DNA from: Sideroxydans sp. CL21
Lineage (GTDB): Bacteria > Pseudomonadota > Gammaproteobacteria > Burkholderiales > Gallionellaceae
Length of the DNA: 64,000 nt
Assembly: GCF_902459525.1 (NCBI RefSeq)
Contig: NZ_LR699166.1
Span: forward strand, 1,624,501-1,688,500
Direction: 5' to 3'
Positions 1 to 11,757 of this stretch are shown one piece after another (within the stretch, counting starts at the first letter, position 1; every line of letters begins with the position of its first letter). The notes beneath the pieces are model-generated. The model did not search any database. It was not told the DNA's origin and saw only the letters and a list, made by a program, of their open reading frames with translations. Made by a program: the position numbers and the translations under genes.

Positions 1-1512
1 GTACCGCTCGTGGCGTATCGCGAGGGCGGCATTCGCATGGAGGGAGCGGATGCGGCCTGCGTCAACTGCCACAGGCGCAGTGGTTTCGGCGTCAGAGAGG
101 GCAGTATCCCCATACCGCCGATCACTGGCATGTATCTATTGCGTCGTGGTGACCACGGTACCGGAGATCAATCCCTGCCGTATGTCGAAACGATGCATGT
201 TGGTCATGATCCTTTATATACCGATGCGACCCTCGCAAGAGCGATCCGCGAAGGTGTTGATGCTGCAGGAAAGCCGCTTAGCTATCTGATGCCGCAATTC
301 GAGCTGAACGACGCAGATATGGCGGCGCTCATCAGCTATCTGAAAAGTCTGGACCAGCGGAAGACGCCCGGCGTCACGGACACGGTACTGCACTTTGCCA
401 CCATCATCACGCCGGATGCCGATCCCGTTAAACGTCGCGGAATGCTCGATGTGATCGAGCGCTATTTTGCCGACAGAAACGCGGTTCAATTTGCTCCGTC
501 ACCGCGCCTGCGCACGTCCAACAAGACAGCGTGGGCGAACACGATGTTCATGGTTAATCGCCGCTGGCAGCTGCATGTGTGGGAGCTGACCGGTCCGGCG
601 AACACATGGGAGGAACAGCTGAAGCAGGATCTCGCCAGAGAACCGGTACTTGCGGTTGTGTCTGGACTGGGTGGCAAGAACTGGGAGCCGGTTCACGCCT
701 TCTGCGAGCATGAGGTCCTGCCTTGCCTGTTTCCGAACGTCGAGGTACCCCCAATCAATGCCGACCGGGATTTCTATTCCCTGTATTTTTCAAGGGGAGT
801 GCTGCTGGAAGCACAGCTGATAGCGAACAGGATACTGGAATCAGGCCGCGGCAAGGTAGTGAGCCAGATATACCGCGCCGGCGAGAGTGGCGAGCCAGCC
901 GCCGAGGCACTCGGCGCAGCGCTTAAATCCCATGGCATTGCCGTGCATACTCATGTCCTTGCGCTGGGTGCGTCAGGCCGGGGTGTCGCCAAGGCCTTGC
1001 GCAAGGCTTCAAGCGCAAATGTGCTTGTCCTATGGTTGCGTCCACCCGATGTTGCTGCGCTCGGCCGTGCTCCCGCCTCGCCTGGTGTGGTGTTCATGTC
1101 TGGATTAATGGGGGGGCTCGAGTATTCGCCGCTACCGCCGAGTTGGCGCAGCCGCACGCATCTTGCATACCCGTTCGATTTGCCGGAAAAGCGGATCGTA
1201 CCCGTCGATTACGCGCTCGGCTGGTTCGCAATCCGGCACATTCCGGTCGTGGACGAGCAGGTACAGGCAGATACGTTCCTTGCGTGCGGTCTGCTTGCCG
1301 AGACACTCAGTGATATGGCCGATAATTTTGTGCCCGATTATCTCGTCGAGCGTGTCCAGGACATGCTTGCCCACCGAATCATTACCGGATATTACCCGCA
1401 CCTGTCGCTTGCACCAGGCCAGCGTTTTGCATCCAAAGGTGGATATGTCGTTCATTTCGCCGATTCCAGGGATGGCCGTTTGATTGCGGACTCCAATTGG
1501 CTGGTGCCGTGA
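1..1512 (+). CDS. Cytochrome c fused to a periplasmic-binding-protein-like domain (5' partial)
   Basis: The reading frame is open from base 1, so the true start and the signal peptide lie upstream of the window. About 504 codons are visible. A class I cytochrome c domain comes first: CVNCH (visible residues 20-24) is the haem attachment motif, and a Met in LSYLMPQF is a plausible sixth ligand about 75 residues later. From about residue 125 to the end the sequence looks like a type 1 periplasmic binding protein of the kind used by amino-acid ABC transporters, with a Rossmann-like alternation of strands and helices. I infer a periplasmic redox protein that may sense or bind a small ligand. No transporter genes are next to it in the window. 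The haem motif is certain; the binding-protein assignment rests on overall pattern. Confidence 0.75.
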   Translation, partial: VPLVAYREGGIRMEGADAACVNCHRRSGFGVREGSIPIPPITGMYLLRRGDHGTGDQSLPYVETMHVGHDPLYTDATLARAIREGVDAAGKPLSYLMPQFELNDADMAALISYLKSLDQRKTPGVTDTVLHFATIITPDADPVKRRGMLDVIERYFADRNAVQFAPSPRLRTSNKTAWANTMFMVNRRWQLHVWELTGPANTWEEQLKQDLAREPVLAVVSGLGGKNWEPVHAFCEHEVLPCLFPNVEVPPINADRDFYSLYFSRGVLLEAQLIANRILESGRGKVVSQIYRAGESGEPAAEALGAALKSHGIAVHTHVLALGASGRGVAKALRKASSANVLVLWLRPPDVAALGRAPASPGVVFMSGLMGGLEYSPLPPSWRSRTHLAYPFDLPEKRIVPVDYALGWFAIRHIPVVDEQVQADTFLACGLLAETLSDMADNFVPDYLVERVQDMLAHRIITGYYPHLSLAPGQRFASKGGYVVHFADSRDGRLIADSNWLVP

Positions 1513-1606
1513 TCCGGAGCAGTTGTTATGGCAACCGTTTTCCATATTTGCAGAGCAATGCGCTGGATGCATGCCAAGGAATGCTAACAAGACAGAGAGG
1601 TTGATC

Positions 1607-1930
1607 ATGAAGAGAATACAAATTCTTGTTTTTGTTGCGGCGCTGGCATATCCAGCAATTGATTTTGCGTCCTCTTCAGTCGATCCCGGGCAATTGGGAC
1701 GCATGAGGGGCATTTTGACTGCCTGTAGTAGCGTCAATCCACGGGAAGCATCGAAATATCTTCTGGAGATTAAGACGGTGATCGGCGATGCCACAAAAGA
1801 AACGGTAGATCAGGTTGCCGGTGCGGAGGAATACAAGCAGGCGTATCACGACGTCACCGAGGAGCTTGGAAGCATGAACCGGGACGAGATGGCACGAGCT
1901 TGTACAAATTACCTGGCGACAACAAATTAG
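1607..1930 (+). CDS. Small secreted protein of unknown function
   Basis: This is a 107-residue protein that I do not recognise. The start at 1607 follows GAGAGG at about 1595 and gives a typical signal peptide: MKR, a hydrophobic stretch ILVFVAALAYPAI, then a cleavage region around FASSS. A longer open frame from 1484 exists, but it would overlap the upstream gene and bury the signal peptide. The mature part is mostly helical, with charged repeats and two Cys residues (in TACSS near residue 40 and RACTN near 101) that could form a disulfide. It follows the cytochrome fusion gene by 94 bases in the same direction and may be co-transcribed with it. Confidence 0.6.
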   Translation: MKRIQILVFVAALAYPAIDFASSSVDPGQLGRMRGILTACSSVNPREASKYLLEIKTVIGDATKETVDQVAGAEEYKQAYHDVTEELGSMNRDEMARACTNYLATTN

Positions 1931-1986
1931 GGCCTGTTAAGGCGATCTGCTGACTTAACGTCATGCACGACCTGCATTCATCCAGC

Positions 1987-2607
1987 TCAATACGACTGGC
2001 TTGCCTGGTACTTTCTGTAGAAGTGCAATACCTTTGGCACATAGTCCCTGGTTTCGCGATAGGGAGGGATTCGGTTGCCATTCCGTGCTACCGCAATTTC
2101 GCCTGCGTTGTATGCGGCAAGCGCCAGACTTACATCTCCGTTGAATCTGTTCAGCAAGTCACGTAGATACTGCGCCCCGCCCTGGACGTTTTGTGCCGGG
2201 TCGTACAAGTTGTCAATTCCGTATTGATTGGCGATGTTCGGCATGAGTTGCATCAAGCCGACCGCGCCTTTATGTGAAACGGCCTTGGGATTATATTTGG
2301 ACTCTACCGTGATTATCGCGTGGAGCAAAGCGCTATCCAGGCCATACTGTCTGGCAACTCCTCTAATGAGTTGGTTATAACCGGATTTGCCTGCAAGGTT
2401 GATAGAAGGCTTGTCGGCTTGAGCCGGTGGTTCTGTCTCTGTCGTTGGTTCCAGCGGTGCCGAAATCAGCACCTTGTATTGGTCATTCTTTTGAACATTG
2501 CTTAGGTAAACCATGCCGTCATTGCCTGTGTATTCATATATGTCCGCCTTGGCTGGCAATGAACAGCAGAACCCGACCCAAAATAACATACGCCATGGCA
2601 ATCTCAT
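1987..2607 (-). CDS. Secreted lytic transglycosylase, SLT family
   Basis: This 206-residue protein would cleave the MurNAc-GlcNAc bond of peptidoglycan in the periplasm. The start at 2607 is preceded by AAGGAG at a spacing of 9 and gives a signal peptide ending near residue 21 (LPAKA). A short DIYEY...GMVYLSN segment follows, resembling the DUF4124-type domain often placed before SLT domains. The SLT domain runs from about residue 77 to 190. Its catalytic Glu is E102 in ITVESKYNP, followed by the family signatures GLMQLMP and LALAAYNAGE. A longer frame reaches 2691 but lacks a ribosome binding site. The gene is divergent from glgB and convergent with the small secreted protein. Confidence 0.88.
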   Translation of the reverse strand: MRLPWRMLFWVGFCCSLPAKADIYEYTGNDGMVYLSNVQKNDQYKVLISAPLEPTTETEPPAQADKPSINLAGKSGYNQLIRGVARQYGLDSALLHAIITVESKYNPKAVSHKGAVGLMQLMPNIANQYGIDNLYDPAQNVQGGAQYLRDLLNRFNGDVSLALAAYNAGEIAVARNGNRIPPYRETRDYVPKVLHFYRKYQASQSY

Positions 2608-2930
2608 TGGAAGTATCTCCTTCCTGCAGGAATCAAGAGATTCTTTAAAGTTGACTTGAACTAAGGTACTCGATATGGATGTCCCATTCAATACAGCGAA
2701 AACTGTATATTTGAAAAAACAGGGAATATTCGTTTAAATGTTGCAAATGGGTAGTTCGTATACGCGCCGGTGTACTGGAAAAGCGCGATCGGACTGGCGT
2801 ATGTCTCACCGCAATGAAATCATATCTGCCCGCTATACGCCTCAATTATTGGTTACAGTTTAACTACACTTTCGCTTTTGAATTGCCCCACTCGTGCTAA
2901 AAGGCTATATTGCGGCTGAGGAGCGAAAAG
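2608..2930. other. Intergenic region between lytic transglycosylase and glgB
   Basis: This is a 323-base divergent intergenic region that should hold the promoters of both flanking genes. I see AT-rich stretches (around 2695-2735 and 2855-2880) but no -35/-10 pair good enough to name. No convincing open frame was found. Confidence 0.5.
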
Positions 2931-5102
<2,172 letters not shown>

Positions 5103-5120
5103 CGGCATCAGGGGGAGAGT

Positions 5121-6767
5121 ATGTCTGCATTGACACAATCAACAGCCTGGCAAGCTTTGCTTGCCCATTACGCTGCAAATAGACAGCTTTCGATGCGTCG
5201 TTTGTTTGACGACGACCCAAATCGCTTCGGGCGTTTTTCCCTGCGTCTGGACGATCTGTTGCTGGATTATTCAAAGAACCTTGTCACCCAAGAGACGATG
5301 GCGTTGCTGTTCGCACTGGCACGCCAGTGCGACGTCGAAGGCTGGCGCGACAAGATGTTCTCCGGCGCGAAGATAAACTCTACCGAGCAGCGCGCGGTGT
5401 TGCACACGGCCCTGCGTGCGGCGCTGGATACCAAGCATGCGCCAATTGTGGTCGATGGACAGGATGTGCTGCCGGGCGTGCGCCGGGTAATGGACAAGAT
5501 GCGCGTCTTCAGCGCAAGCGTACGCGACGGGACGTGGCGCGGCTATTCCGGCAAGGCCATCACCGATGTCGTGAACATCGGAATCGGCGGATCATTCCTC
5601 GGGCCGTTGATGGTGTGCCGGGCCTTGCATCCCTATGCCGGCAAGGTGAAGGTGCATTTCGTTTCCAATGTCGACAGTACAGACTTGCTGGAGAATCTGG
5701 CGACTCTCGACCCGGAGACCACGTTGTTCGTCGTTGCCTCCAAGACTTTCACCACGCAAGAGACGCTGATGAATGCGCGGTCGGCACGCGACTGGTTTCT
5801 GCGCAGCGCCGGCGACAACAGACACGTCGCCAGACATTTCGTGGCGCTTTCGACCAATTCCAAAGAGGTCGCAGCATTCGGCATCGATGTGGCGAACATG
5901 TTCGAATTCTCCGACTGGGTAGGCGGGAGATATTCCCTGTGGTCGGCGATCGGACTGCCCATTGCATTGGCGGTCGGCATGGATAATTTCGAGGAACTGC
6001 TGCGCGGCGGCTACGAGATGGATACGCATTTCCGCACCGCGCCACTGGAACAGAACATGCCGGTGATCCTGGCCTTGCTGGGCATCTGGTACAACAATTT
6101 CCACCGTGTCTCGACTCAGGCGCTGTTGCCTTATGACCAGACGCTGGAATTTTTCGTGCCGTATTTCCAGCAGGCCGACATGGAGAGCAACGGCAAATGC
6201 GTTGACCGCGATGGTGTTTCCGTTGATTACCCGACCGGTCCCATTCTGTGGGGCGGTATCGGCACCAACGGGCAACACGCGTATTTCCAGAATATTCACC
6301 AGGGTACGCAGATGGTTCCGGCAGATTTCATCGCGTCGGCGCAGGATTTTCATCCGCTGGGCGAGCATCATCCGACACTGCTGTCGAATTTTTTTGCACA
6401 GACTGAAGCGCTGATGCGCGGCAAGACCGAAGCGGAAGCGCTGGGCGAGTTGAAAAATTCCGGCCTGGAAGCAAAAGCCATCGAGGCGCTGCTGCCGCAC
6501 AAGGTGTTCCCAGGCAACAAGCCCACCAATTCCATGCTGTTCGAGAAGTTGACGCCGCGCACGCTGGGCCGACTGATTGCGCTCTATGAGCACAAGATCT
6601 TCGTACAGGGCATCATCTGGAACATCAATTCTTTCGACCAATGGGGCGTGGAACTGGGGAAACAGTTGGCTACCCATATCCAGGCCGAGTTGCGCAGCGG
6701 TGCAGAAATCTCGGCGCATGACTCGTCCACCAACGGATTGATCCATCACTACAACGCTCTCAAATGA
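5121..6767 (+). CDS. pgi: Glucose-6-phosphate isomerase
   Basis: Pgi interconverts glucose 6-phosphate and fructose 6-phosphate. The protein has 548 residues, close to the 549 of the E. coli enzyme. Family signatures visible are [21 protein letters not shown] (sugar-phosphate binding Ser/Thr), [20 protein letters not shown] (catalytic Glu region), [15 protein letters not shown] (catalytic His) and [10 protein letters not shown] near the C-terminus with the active-site Lys. GGGGGAGAG lies just before the ATG. Its position inside a glycogen operon links gluconeogenic flux from fructose 6-phosphate directly to glycogen. It overlaps glgA by 4 bases (ATGA), which implies translational coupling. 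Confidence 0.97.
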   Translation: MSALTQSTAWQALLAHYAANRQLSMRRLFDDDPNRFGRFSLRLDDLLLDYSKNLVTQETMALLFALARQCDVEGWRDKMFSGAKINSTEQRAVLHTALRAALDTKHAPIVVDGQDVLPGVRRVMDKMRVFSASVRDGTWRGYSGKAITDVVNIGIGGSFLGPLMVCRALHPYAGKVKVHFVSNVDSTDLLENLATLDPETTLFVVASKTFTTQETLMNARSARDWFLRSAGDNRHVARHFVALSTNSKEVAAFGIDVANMFEFSDWVGGRYSLWSAIGLPIALAVGMDNFEELLRGGYEMDTHFRTAPLEQNMPVILALLGIWYNNFHRVSTQALLPYDQTLEFFVPYFQQADMESNGKCVDRDGVSVDYPTGPILWGGIGTNGQHAYFQNIHQGTQMVPADFIASAQDFHPLGEHHPTLLSNFFAQTEALMRGKTEAEALGELKNSGLEAKAIEALLPHKVFPGNKPTNSMLFEKLTPRTLGRLIALYEHKIFVQGIIWNINSFDQWGVELGKQLATHIQAELRSGAEISAHDSSTNGLIHHYNALK

Positions 6768-8194
6768 AGATACTTTTCGCCACTTCAGAAGTCCACCCGC
6801 TGATCAAGACCGGCGGTTTGGCCGACGTCAGCGCTGCGCTGCCTGCCGCCCTGCAAGCGCTGGGGGAAGACGTGCGGTTGTTGATACCTGGGTATACCCC
6901 GGTGTTGGACAAGCTGGAAAACAAGCGCACGGTCGCAACCTTTGCGGTGTTCCCGGGGCAGCCCGAGGTGAGGCTGCTGGGCGCAAAGATGCCGGAGACC
7001 GGAGTGCCGGTATATGTGCTGGATGCGCCGCAATACTATTCTCGCGTGGCGGGACCCTATCAATACGAATTGGGCGGCGACTGGCCGGATAACGCAATGC
7101 GTTTCGGCATGTTGTCCAAAGTGGCTGCCACGCTGGGCAGCGCTCTGTCGCCTGTCGCCTGGCGCGCCGACATCGTGCATTGCAACGACTGGCAGAGCGG
7201 TCTCGCTCCGGCCTATCTGCAAATGACCCAGAGCACGCATGCGAAGACGGTGATGACAGTTCACAACATGGCGTTTCAGGGTAATTTTGACCGCGACTGG
7301 CTGGAGCCGCTCGATCTGCCCCAATCCTGCTTCGATATGCATGGCGTGGAGTTCAACGGTTACTTGTCCTTCCTCAAAGCGGGCTTGCATTACGCCGACC
7401 GTATTGTGACGGTCAGTCCGACCTATGCGCGTGAAATTCAAACAACCGAGATGGGCTATGGCATGCAGGGATTGCTCACGGCGCGCAACGGCGATGTCAG
7501 CGGTATTCTCAATGGTATCGACGATCAGGAATGGAATCCGGCGACCGACAAATATCTTGCTGCCACTTATGACAGCGGTGATCTGGCGCCCAAAGCAACA
7601 GTCAAACTGGGCTTGCAGCAACGCCTCGGTCTTGAAACCAATGCCAATGCGCCTGTACTTGGTGTTGTGAGCCGCCTGACCTATCAAAAGGGATTGGATT
7701 TGCTGTTGGAAAGTCTGCCCAAATTGCTGGATGGCGGTGCGCAACTGGTGGTGCTGGGCAGCGGCGAAGTGGATCTGGAGCGGCGCTACCAGCAATTGGC
7801 GCATCGTTATCCGGGTAGAGTCTCGGTCACCGTGCGTTTCGACGAGGCTTTGTCGCATCAGGTCATGGCGGGCGCAGACATTTTCCTGATGCCGTCCCGT
7901 TTCGAACCCTGTGGCCTGAACCAGATGTATGGCATGCGCTACGGTACGCCGCCGGTGGTGCGCCGGACAGGCGGTCTGGCGGATTCGGTGATCGACGCGA
8001 AAGAGGCAGACGGTACCGGCTTTGTGTTCGACGAGACGGATTCAGCCGTTTTGTATCGCACCATTGTGCGGGCGATCGAATGTTATCGCGACGAAAATAA
8101 TTTCAAAAGAATACAACTTAACGGCATGCACCGCGATGTCGGCTGGGGCAACAGTGCCCAACGATATATTGACCTGTACCGGACGATCACATAA
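6764..8194 (+). CDS. glgA: Glycogen synthase (ADP-glucose)
   Basis: GlgA is a GT5 glycosyltransferase that extends alpha-1,4 glucan from ADP-glucose. The 476 residues match the bacterial family. The ADP-glucose loop KTGGLADV starts at K15, as in E. coli. The C-terminal GT-B half carries [18 protein letters not shown] and the donor-binding stretch [21 protein letters not shown] with the conserved Glu. It starts inside the stop codon of pgi (ATGA overlap). glgC begins about 50 bases downstream. Confidence 0.97.
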   Translation: MKILFATSEVHPLIKTGGLADVSAALPAALQALGEDVRLLIPGYTPVLDKLENKRTVATFAVFPGQPEVRLLGAKMPETGVPVYVLDAPQYYSRVAGPYQYELGGDWPDNAMRFGMLSKVAATLGSALSPVAWRADIVHCNDWQSGLAPAYLQMTQSTHAKTVMTVHNMAFQGNFDRDWLEPLDLPQSCFDMHGVEFNGYLSFLKAGLHYADRIVTVSPTYAREIQTTEMGYGMQGLLTARNGDVSGILNGIDDQEWNPATDKYLAATYDSGDLAPKATVKLGLQQRLGLETNANAPVLGVVSRLTYQKGLDLLLESLPKLLDGGAQLVVLGSGEVDLERRYQQLAHRYPGRVSVTVRFDEALSHQVMAGADIFLMPSRFEPCGLNQMYGMRYGTPPVVRRTGGLADSVIDAKEADGTGFVFDETDSAVLYRTIVRAIECYRDENNFKRIQLNGMHRDVGWGNSAQRYIDLYRTIT

Positions 8195-8246
8195 GTAATC
8201 ATAAGTAATGTTTTTGGGAAGTGACTAAAGGGGAGGAGGGAGCATC

Positions 8247-9530
8247 ATGGTACAAGAAATGCGTTCACCACGATTCATCAGTGCATTGACCAAGAACACC
8301 GTAGCCCTGGTGTTGGCGGGAGGGCGAGGCAGCCGGTTGCACAACCTGACGGACTGGAACGCGAAGCCGGCAGTGCAGTTCGGCGGCAAGTTCCGCATCA
8401 TCGATTTTCCCCTGTCAAATTGCATCAATTCCGGCATCAGGCGCATCGGCGTGGTGACACAATACAAGGCGCACACGCTGATCGAGCATGTCCAGAAGGG
8501 CTGGGGTTTTCTGCGCGGCGAGTTCAACGAATTCCTGGCTTTGCTGCCCGCGCAACAGCGCATCCAGGAGGAGTGGTATCGGGGTACCGCAGATGCGGTG
8601 TTCCAGAATATCGACATCCTGCGCGGGTATAATCCGGAGTACATCGTGATTCTTGCGGGAGACCATATTTACAAGATGGACTACGGCGAGATGCTGGCGT
8701 ATCACGTGAGCAGCGATGCGGATATGACGGTGGGCTGCGTTGAAATGCCAGCGTCCGAATCGTCGTCGTTCGGCGTGATGACCGTTGGCGAAAAGGACCG
8801 AGTCATCAAGTTTACCGAGAAACCTCCAAAAGGAGATGAGATTCCGGGAAAACCGGGCCGTATCCTGGCGAGTATGGGCATCTACGTGTTCAACGCCCGG
8901 TTTTTGTACGAACAGCTGATTCGCGATGCGGACACCAAGAAGTCCACTCACGATTTCGGTCACGATATCATCCCCTACCTGATCGATCGTTATCGTGTGT
9001 ATGCACACCGTTTCGAGAAGAGTTGCGTCGGCACGGCTGACGGCGTTGAACCCTACTGGCGCGATGTGGGAACCATAGATGCCTATTGGGATGCCAATAT
9101 GGAAATGGTCAATGTGACCCCCGCTCTGGATCTGTATGACAAGAACTGGCCGATCTGGACGTACCAGGAACAGCTGCCGCCCGCCAAATTCGTATTCAAT
9201 GACGAAGGCAGGCGTGGTGTGGCGATCGACTCCATGGTTTCCGGCGGTTGCATCATCAGCGGCGCCAGAGTGCACCATTCCTTGTTGTTCTCGGATATTC
9301 GGGTTGGCGCGCGCAGCGAGATCGACGATTCGGTGATCCTGTCCGGCGCACGAATCGGGGAAGACGTTAAACTGAATCGGGTGGTACTCGACAATAATTG
9401 TAAAATACCGGACGGAATGAGGATCGGTTTCGACCATGAGGAAGATGCACGTCGTTTCCACGTATCTCCCGGCGGTGTCACACTGGTGACCCCGGACATG
9501 CTGGGGCAGTCGATTCACCACATCCGATGA
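8247..9530 (+). CDS. glgC: Glucose-1-phosphate adenylyltransferase (ADP-glucose pyrophosphorylase)
   Basis: GlgC makes ADP-glucose and pyrophosphate from glucose 1-phosphate and ATP, the committed step of bacterial glycogen synthesis. The protein has 427 residues. A nucleotidyltransferase domain starts with VLAGGRGSRL (residues about 25-34), then KPAVQFGGKFRIIDFPLSN, AGDHIYKMDY (metal Asp) and FTEKP (glucose 1-phosphate Lys/Glu). The last ~120 residues are a left-handed beta-helix with hexapeptide-like repeats. An exceptionally strong GGGGAGGAGGG ribosome binding site precedes the ATG. Sites for activation by fructose 1,6-bisphosphate, usual in proteobacterial GlgC, cannot be judged by eye. 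Confidence 0.96.
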   Translation: MVQEMRSPRFISALTKNTVALVLAGGRGSRLHNLTDWNAKPAVQFGGKFRIIDFPLSNCINSGIRRIGVVTQYKAHTLIEHVQKGWGFLRGEFNEFLALLPAQQRIQEEWYRGTADAVFQNIDILRGYNPEYIVILAGDHIYKMDYGEMLAYHVSSDADMTVGCVEMPASESSSFGVMTVGEKDRVIKFTEKPPKGDEIPGKPGRILASMGIYVFNARFLYEQLIRDADTKKSTHDFGHDIIPYLIDRYRVYAHRFEKSCVGTADGVEPYWRDVGTIDAYWDANMEMVNVTPALDLYDKNWPIWTYQEQLPPAKFVFNDEGRRGVAIDSMVSGGCIISGARVHHSLLFSDIRVGARSEIDDSVILSGARIGEDVKLNRVVLDNNCKIPDGMRIGFDHEEDARRFHVSPGGVTLVTPDMLGQSIHHIR

Positions 9531-9554
9531 GACTTTTGGAATAAATTGCAGTCA

Positions 9555-11315
9555 ATGGAAAGCGCCATGCCACAAAGCAACATGCCACAGAACACAGACA
9601 AGAAACTTCAGCTCATTCTGTGCTGGCACATGCATCAGCCGGATTACCGCGAATATCTGCACCACGGATATGTCCTTCCCTGGACGTATCTGCATGCCAT
9701 GAAGGATTACACCGATATGGTTTATCACCTTGAGCAGCATCCCAAGGCGAAGGCGGTGGTTAACTTTGTGCCCATTCTGGTCGAACAGTTGCATGATTAC
9801 GAACAGCAGTTCAAGAGCGGCCACATCCGCGACGCGCTGCTCAGGATGCTGTGTCACGAGCATCTGGATGAATTGGGGGACGAAGCCCGGCAACACATTC
9901 TGGACAGTTGTTTCAAGAGCAACCATACCAAAATGTTGAAGCCATACCGGGCTTACCAACACCTGTTCGATTTGCAGGCATTAATGGATGGGCACGGTCG
10001 CGAGAACGTGACCTATCTGTCCGGACAGTATCTGGCCGATTTGCTGGTCTGGTACCACCTGGTGTGGATGGGTGAGAGTATCCGGCGCAGCAGTGAAACG
10101 GTGGCGCGGTTGATGACCAAGGGCAGCCAGTTCACTTTTGCCGAGCGCAAGGAGTTGTTTGATCTGATAGGCACGACCATTGCAAACATTGTGCCCCGCT
10201 ACCGGAAGTTGGCCGAACTCGGGCAGATCGAAATATCCTCCACCCCGTACAATCATCCCATCATGCCGTTGTTGCTTGATTTTGCTGCGGCGCGTGAGAG
10301 CGAACCCAACGCACTTTTGCCCCAATCCGCGCAATATCCCGGCGGGCTTTCGCGGCTGCATTCTCATCTGTCAAATGCCGTGGCGAGCCACAAACAGAAT
10401 TTTGGTGCCGCACCTCACGGGATGTGGCCGTCCGAAGGCGGTGTGTCGCGAGCGACGTTGAAGGTGCTGGCGGAACACGGTTGCGAATGGACCGCGACCG
10501 GACAGGCGGTGCTGGCCAACAGCCTGCTGCGCGAAATGAACGACTATCCCTTGCCGGGCAGTTCGGGCTATCTGTACAAACCTTATCTGGTTGAGACCGG
10601 CGGCAAGCCTATCTATTGTTTCTTCCGCGATGACCACCTGTCTGACAAGGTCGGCTTCGAATACGCGAAGTGGAAGGGCGACGATGCCGCCGCCGATTTC
10701 GTCCATCAACTGGAGGAGATATTGCGCAACTCACCCGGCGCGGATGATCCCGTGGTCACGGTGATCCTGGATGGCGAAAACGCATGGGAATATTATCCTT
10801 ACAACGCCTATTACTTCCTGTCCGAATTGTATGCCAAACTGGAAAACCATCCGGATATCCGCACCACCACTTTTCATGAATGTGTGCGGGGTCTGGACGG
10901 ACAGGATGCGTGTGTGACGCCGAGCAAATTGCAGCAGCTGGTGGCGGGCAGCTGGGTATACGGCACATTCAGCACCTGGATCGGTTCTCCCGACAAAAAT
11001 CGCGGTTGGGATCTGCTGTGCGATGCAAAACGCAGTTACGACATTGTCATGGCGAGCGGACGGCTAAATGAAGAGGAAATGCGCCTGGCCACCGAACAGC
11101 TTGCAGATTGCGAAGGTTCGGATTGGTTCTGGTGGTTCGGTGATTACAATTCGGCGCTGAGCGTTGCGTCGTTCGACAGCTTGTTCAGGCGCAACCTTTC
11201 CAACTTGTACCACTTGCTCAAGCTCAGGGCACCGGAGGAACTGCAACACGTACTCAGCGTAGGCAGCGGCGCACCTGCGATGGGCGGGACCATGCGCCGT
11301 TCCGAAGTGGTTTGA
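9555..11315 (+). CDS. Glycoside hydrolase family 57 protein
   Basis: This 586-residue protein has the GH57 start LCWHMHQPDYR. The same clan contains alpha-amylases, 4-alpha-glucanotransferases and branching enzymes. Other GH57-like features are MWPSEGGVS, which fits the catalytic-Glu region, and VILDGENAWEYY, which fits the catalytic-Asp region. A length near 590 residues fits the alpha-amylase/glucanotransferase subgroup better than the ~530-residue branching enzymes. It probably trims or rearranges glycogen chains. The start is uncertain: TTG at 9546, ATG at 9555 and ATG at 9567 are all in frame, and the last has the best Shine-Dalgarno-like spacing (GGAAAG). Conserved sequence begins only about residue 15, so all choices give a whole enzyme. 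Confidence 0.85.
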   Translation: MESAMPQSNMPQNTDKKLQLILCWHMHQPDYREYLHHGYVLPWTYLHAMKDYTDMVYHLEQHPKAKAVVNFVPILVEQLHDYEQQFKSGHIRDALLRMLCHEHLDELGDEARQHILDSCFKSNHTKMLKPYRAYQHLFDLQALMDGHGRENVTYLSGQYLADLLVWYHLVWMGESIRRSSETVARLMTKGSQFTFAERKELFDLIGTTIANIVPRYRKLAELGQIEISSTPYNHPIMPLLLDFAAARESEPNALLPQSAQYPGGLSRLHSHLSNAVASHKQNFGAAPHGMWPSEGGVSRATLKVLAEHGCEWTATGQAVLANSLLREMNDYPLPGSSGYLYKPYLVETGGKPIYCFFRDDHLSDKVGFEYAKWKGDDAAADFVHQLEEILRNSPGADDPVVTVILDGENAWEYYPYNAYYFLSELYAKLENHPDIRTTTFHECVRGLDGQDACVTPSKLQQLVAGSWVYGTFSTWIGSPDKNRGWDLLCDAKRSYDIVMASGRLNEEEMRLATEQLADCEGSDWFWWFGDYNSALSVASFDSLFRRNLSNLYHLLKLRAPEELQHVLSVGSGAPAMGGTMRRSEVV

Positions 11316-11757
11316 AATTAGTTGAAGTGGCTGAGCATGACTAAAGCGATTTCGTTGTTGCAGTGTTGGTATTCGTTCACGTTTGTGGGGAAACTTACCC
11401 ATGTGGCGCATGTGATTTATTCATGCTGTTATGGCTTTTCCCCGCGTTTACCCGATCTACATCCAGCATTTTAAATCGCTTTCCATATCCGCATATGGGT
11501 GGCGGATCGCTTGCTATGACATGATTGAGTTTTTGGAGGGAAATGGCGTAACGAGGCAAGTTGGTGCCGGTCGGTGCCAGCTGCACCGTGTTGGTGCCGT
11601 AGCCGTTCCGGAAAGGATGAGTCCGGGTTGTTGCCTATGCATGGTTGACCTTCATGAAAGTACGTTCGGAATTCTTGACTGACAGACTGAAACTTGGCAT
11701 CAATGTTGCTGCAGATTTCCAGCAACTAATCTTTAAAATTTTAAATTTGGAAATGAA
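11316..11757. other. Intergenic region before glgP
   Basis: A 442-base region with no convincing gene. It contains clustered GGTGCC triplets at about 11560-11600 and a perfect 7-base inverted repeat near 11705-11726. It probably holds the glgP promoter, so glgP may be transcribed separately from glgB-pgi-glgA-glgC-GH57. Confidence 0.5.
11705..11726. promoter_or_regulatory. Inverted repeat upstream of glgP
   Basis: GTTGCTG and CAGCAAC are separated by 8 bases and lie about 32 bases before the glgP start. TAATCT just after it could be a -10 element. The repeat could be an operator or a leader hairpin. No regulator is known from this window. Confidence 0.35.

Noticed and set aside
5592-6749. 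Minus-strand frame of 385 codons across pgi
   Set aside because: pgi is clearly coding on the plus strand with all family signatures; the reverse frame shows no motifs.
8415-9521. Minus-strand frame of 368 codons across glgC
   Set aside because: It lies wholly inside a well-supported glgC gene and has no motifs.
11535-11551. GGAGGG followed by the minimal frame ATG GCG TAA in the glgP leader
   Set aside because: The spacing of 2 bases is too short for normal initiation and the peptide would be two residues. It is probably coincidence.
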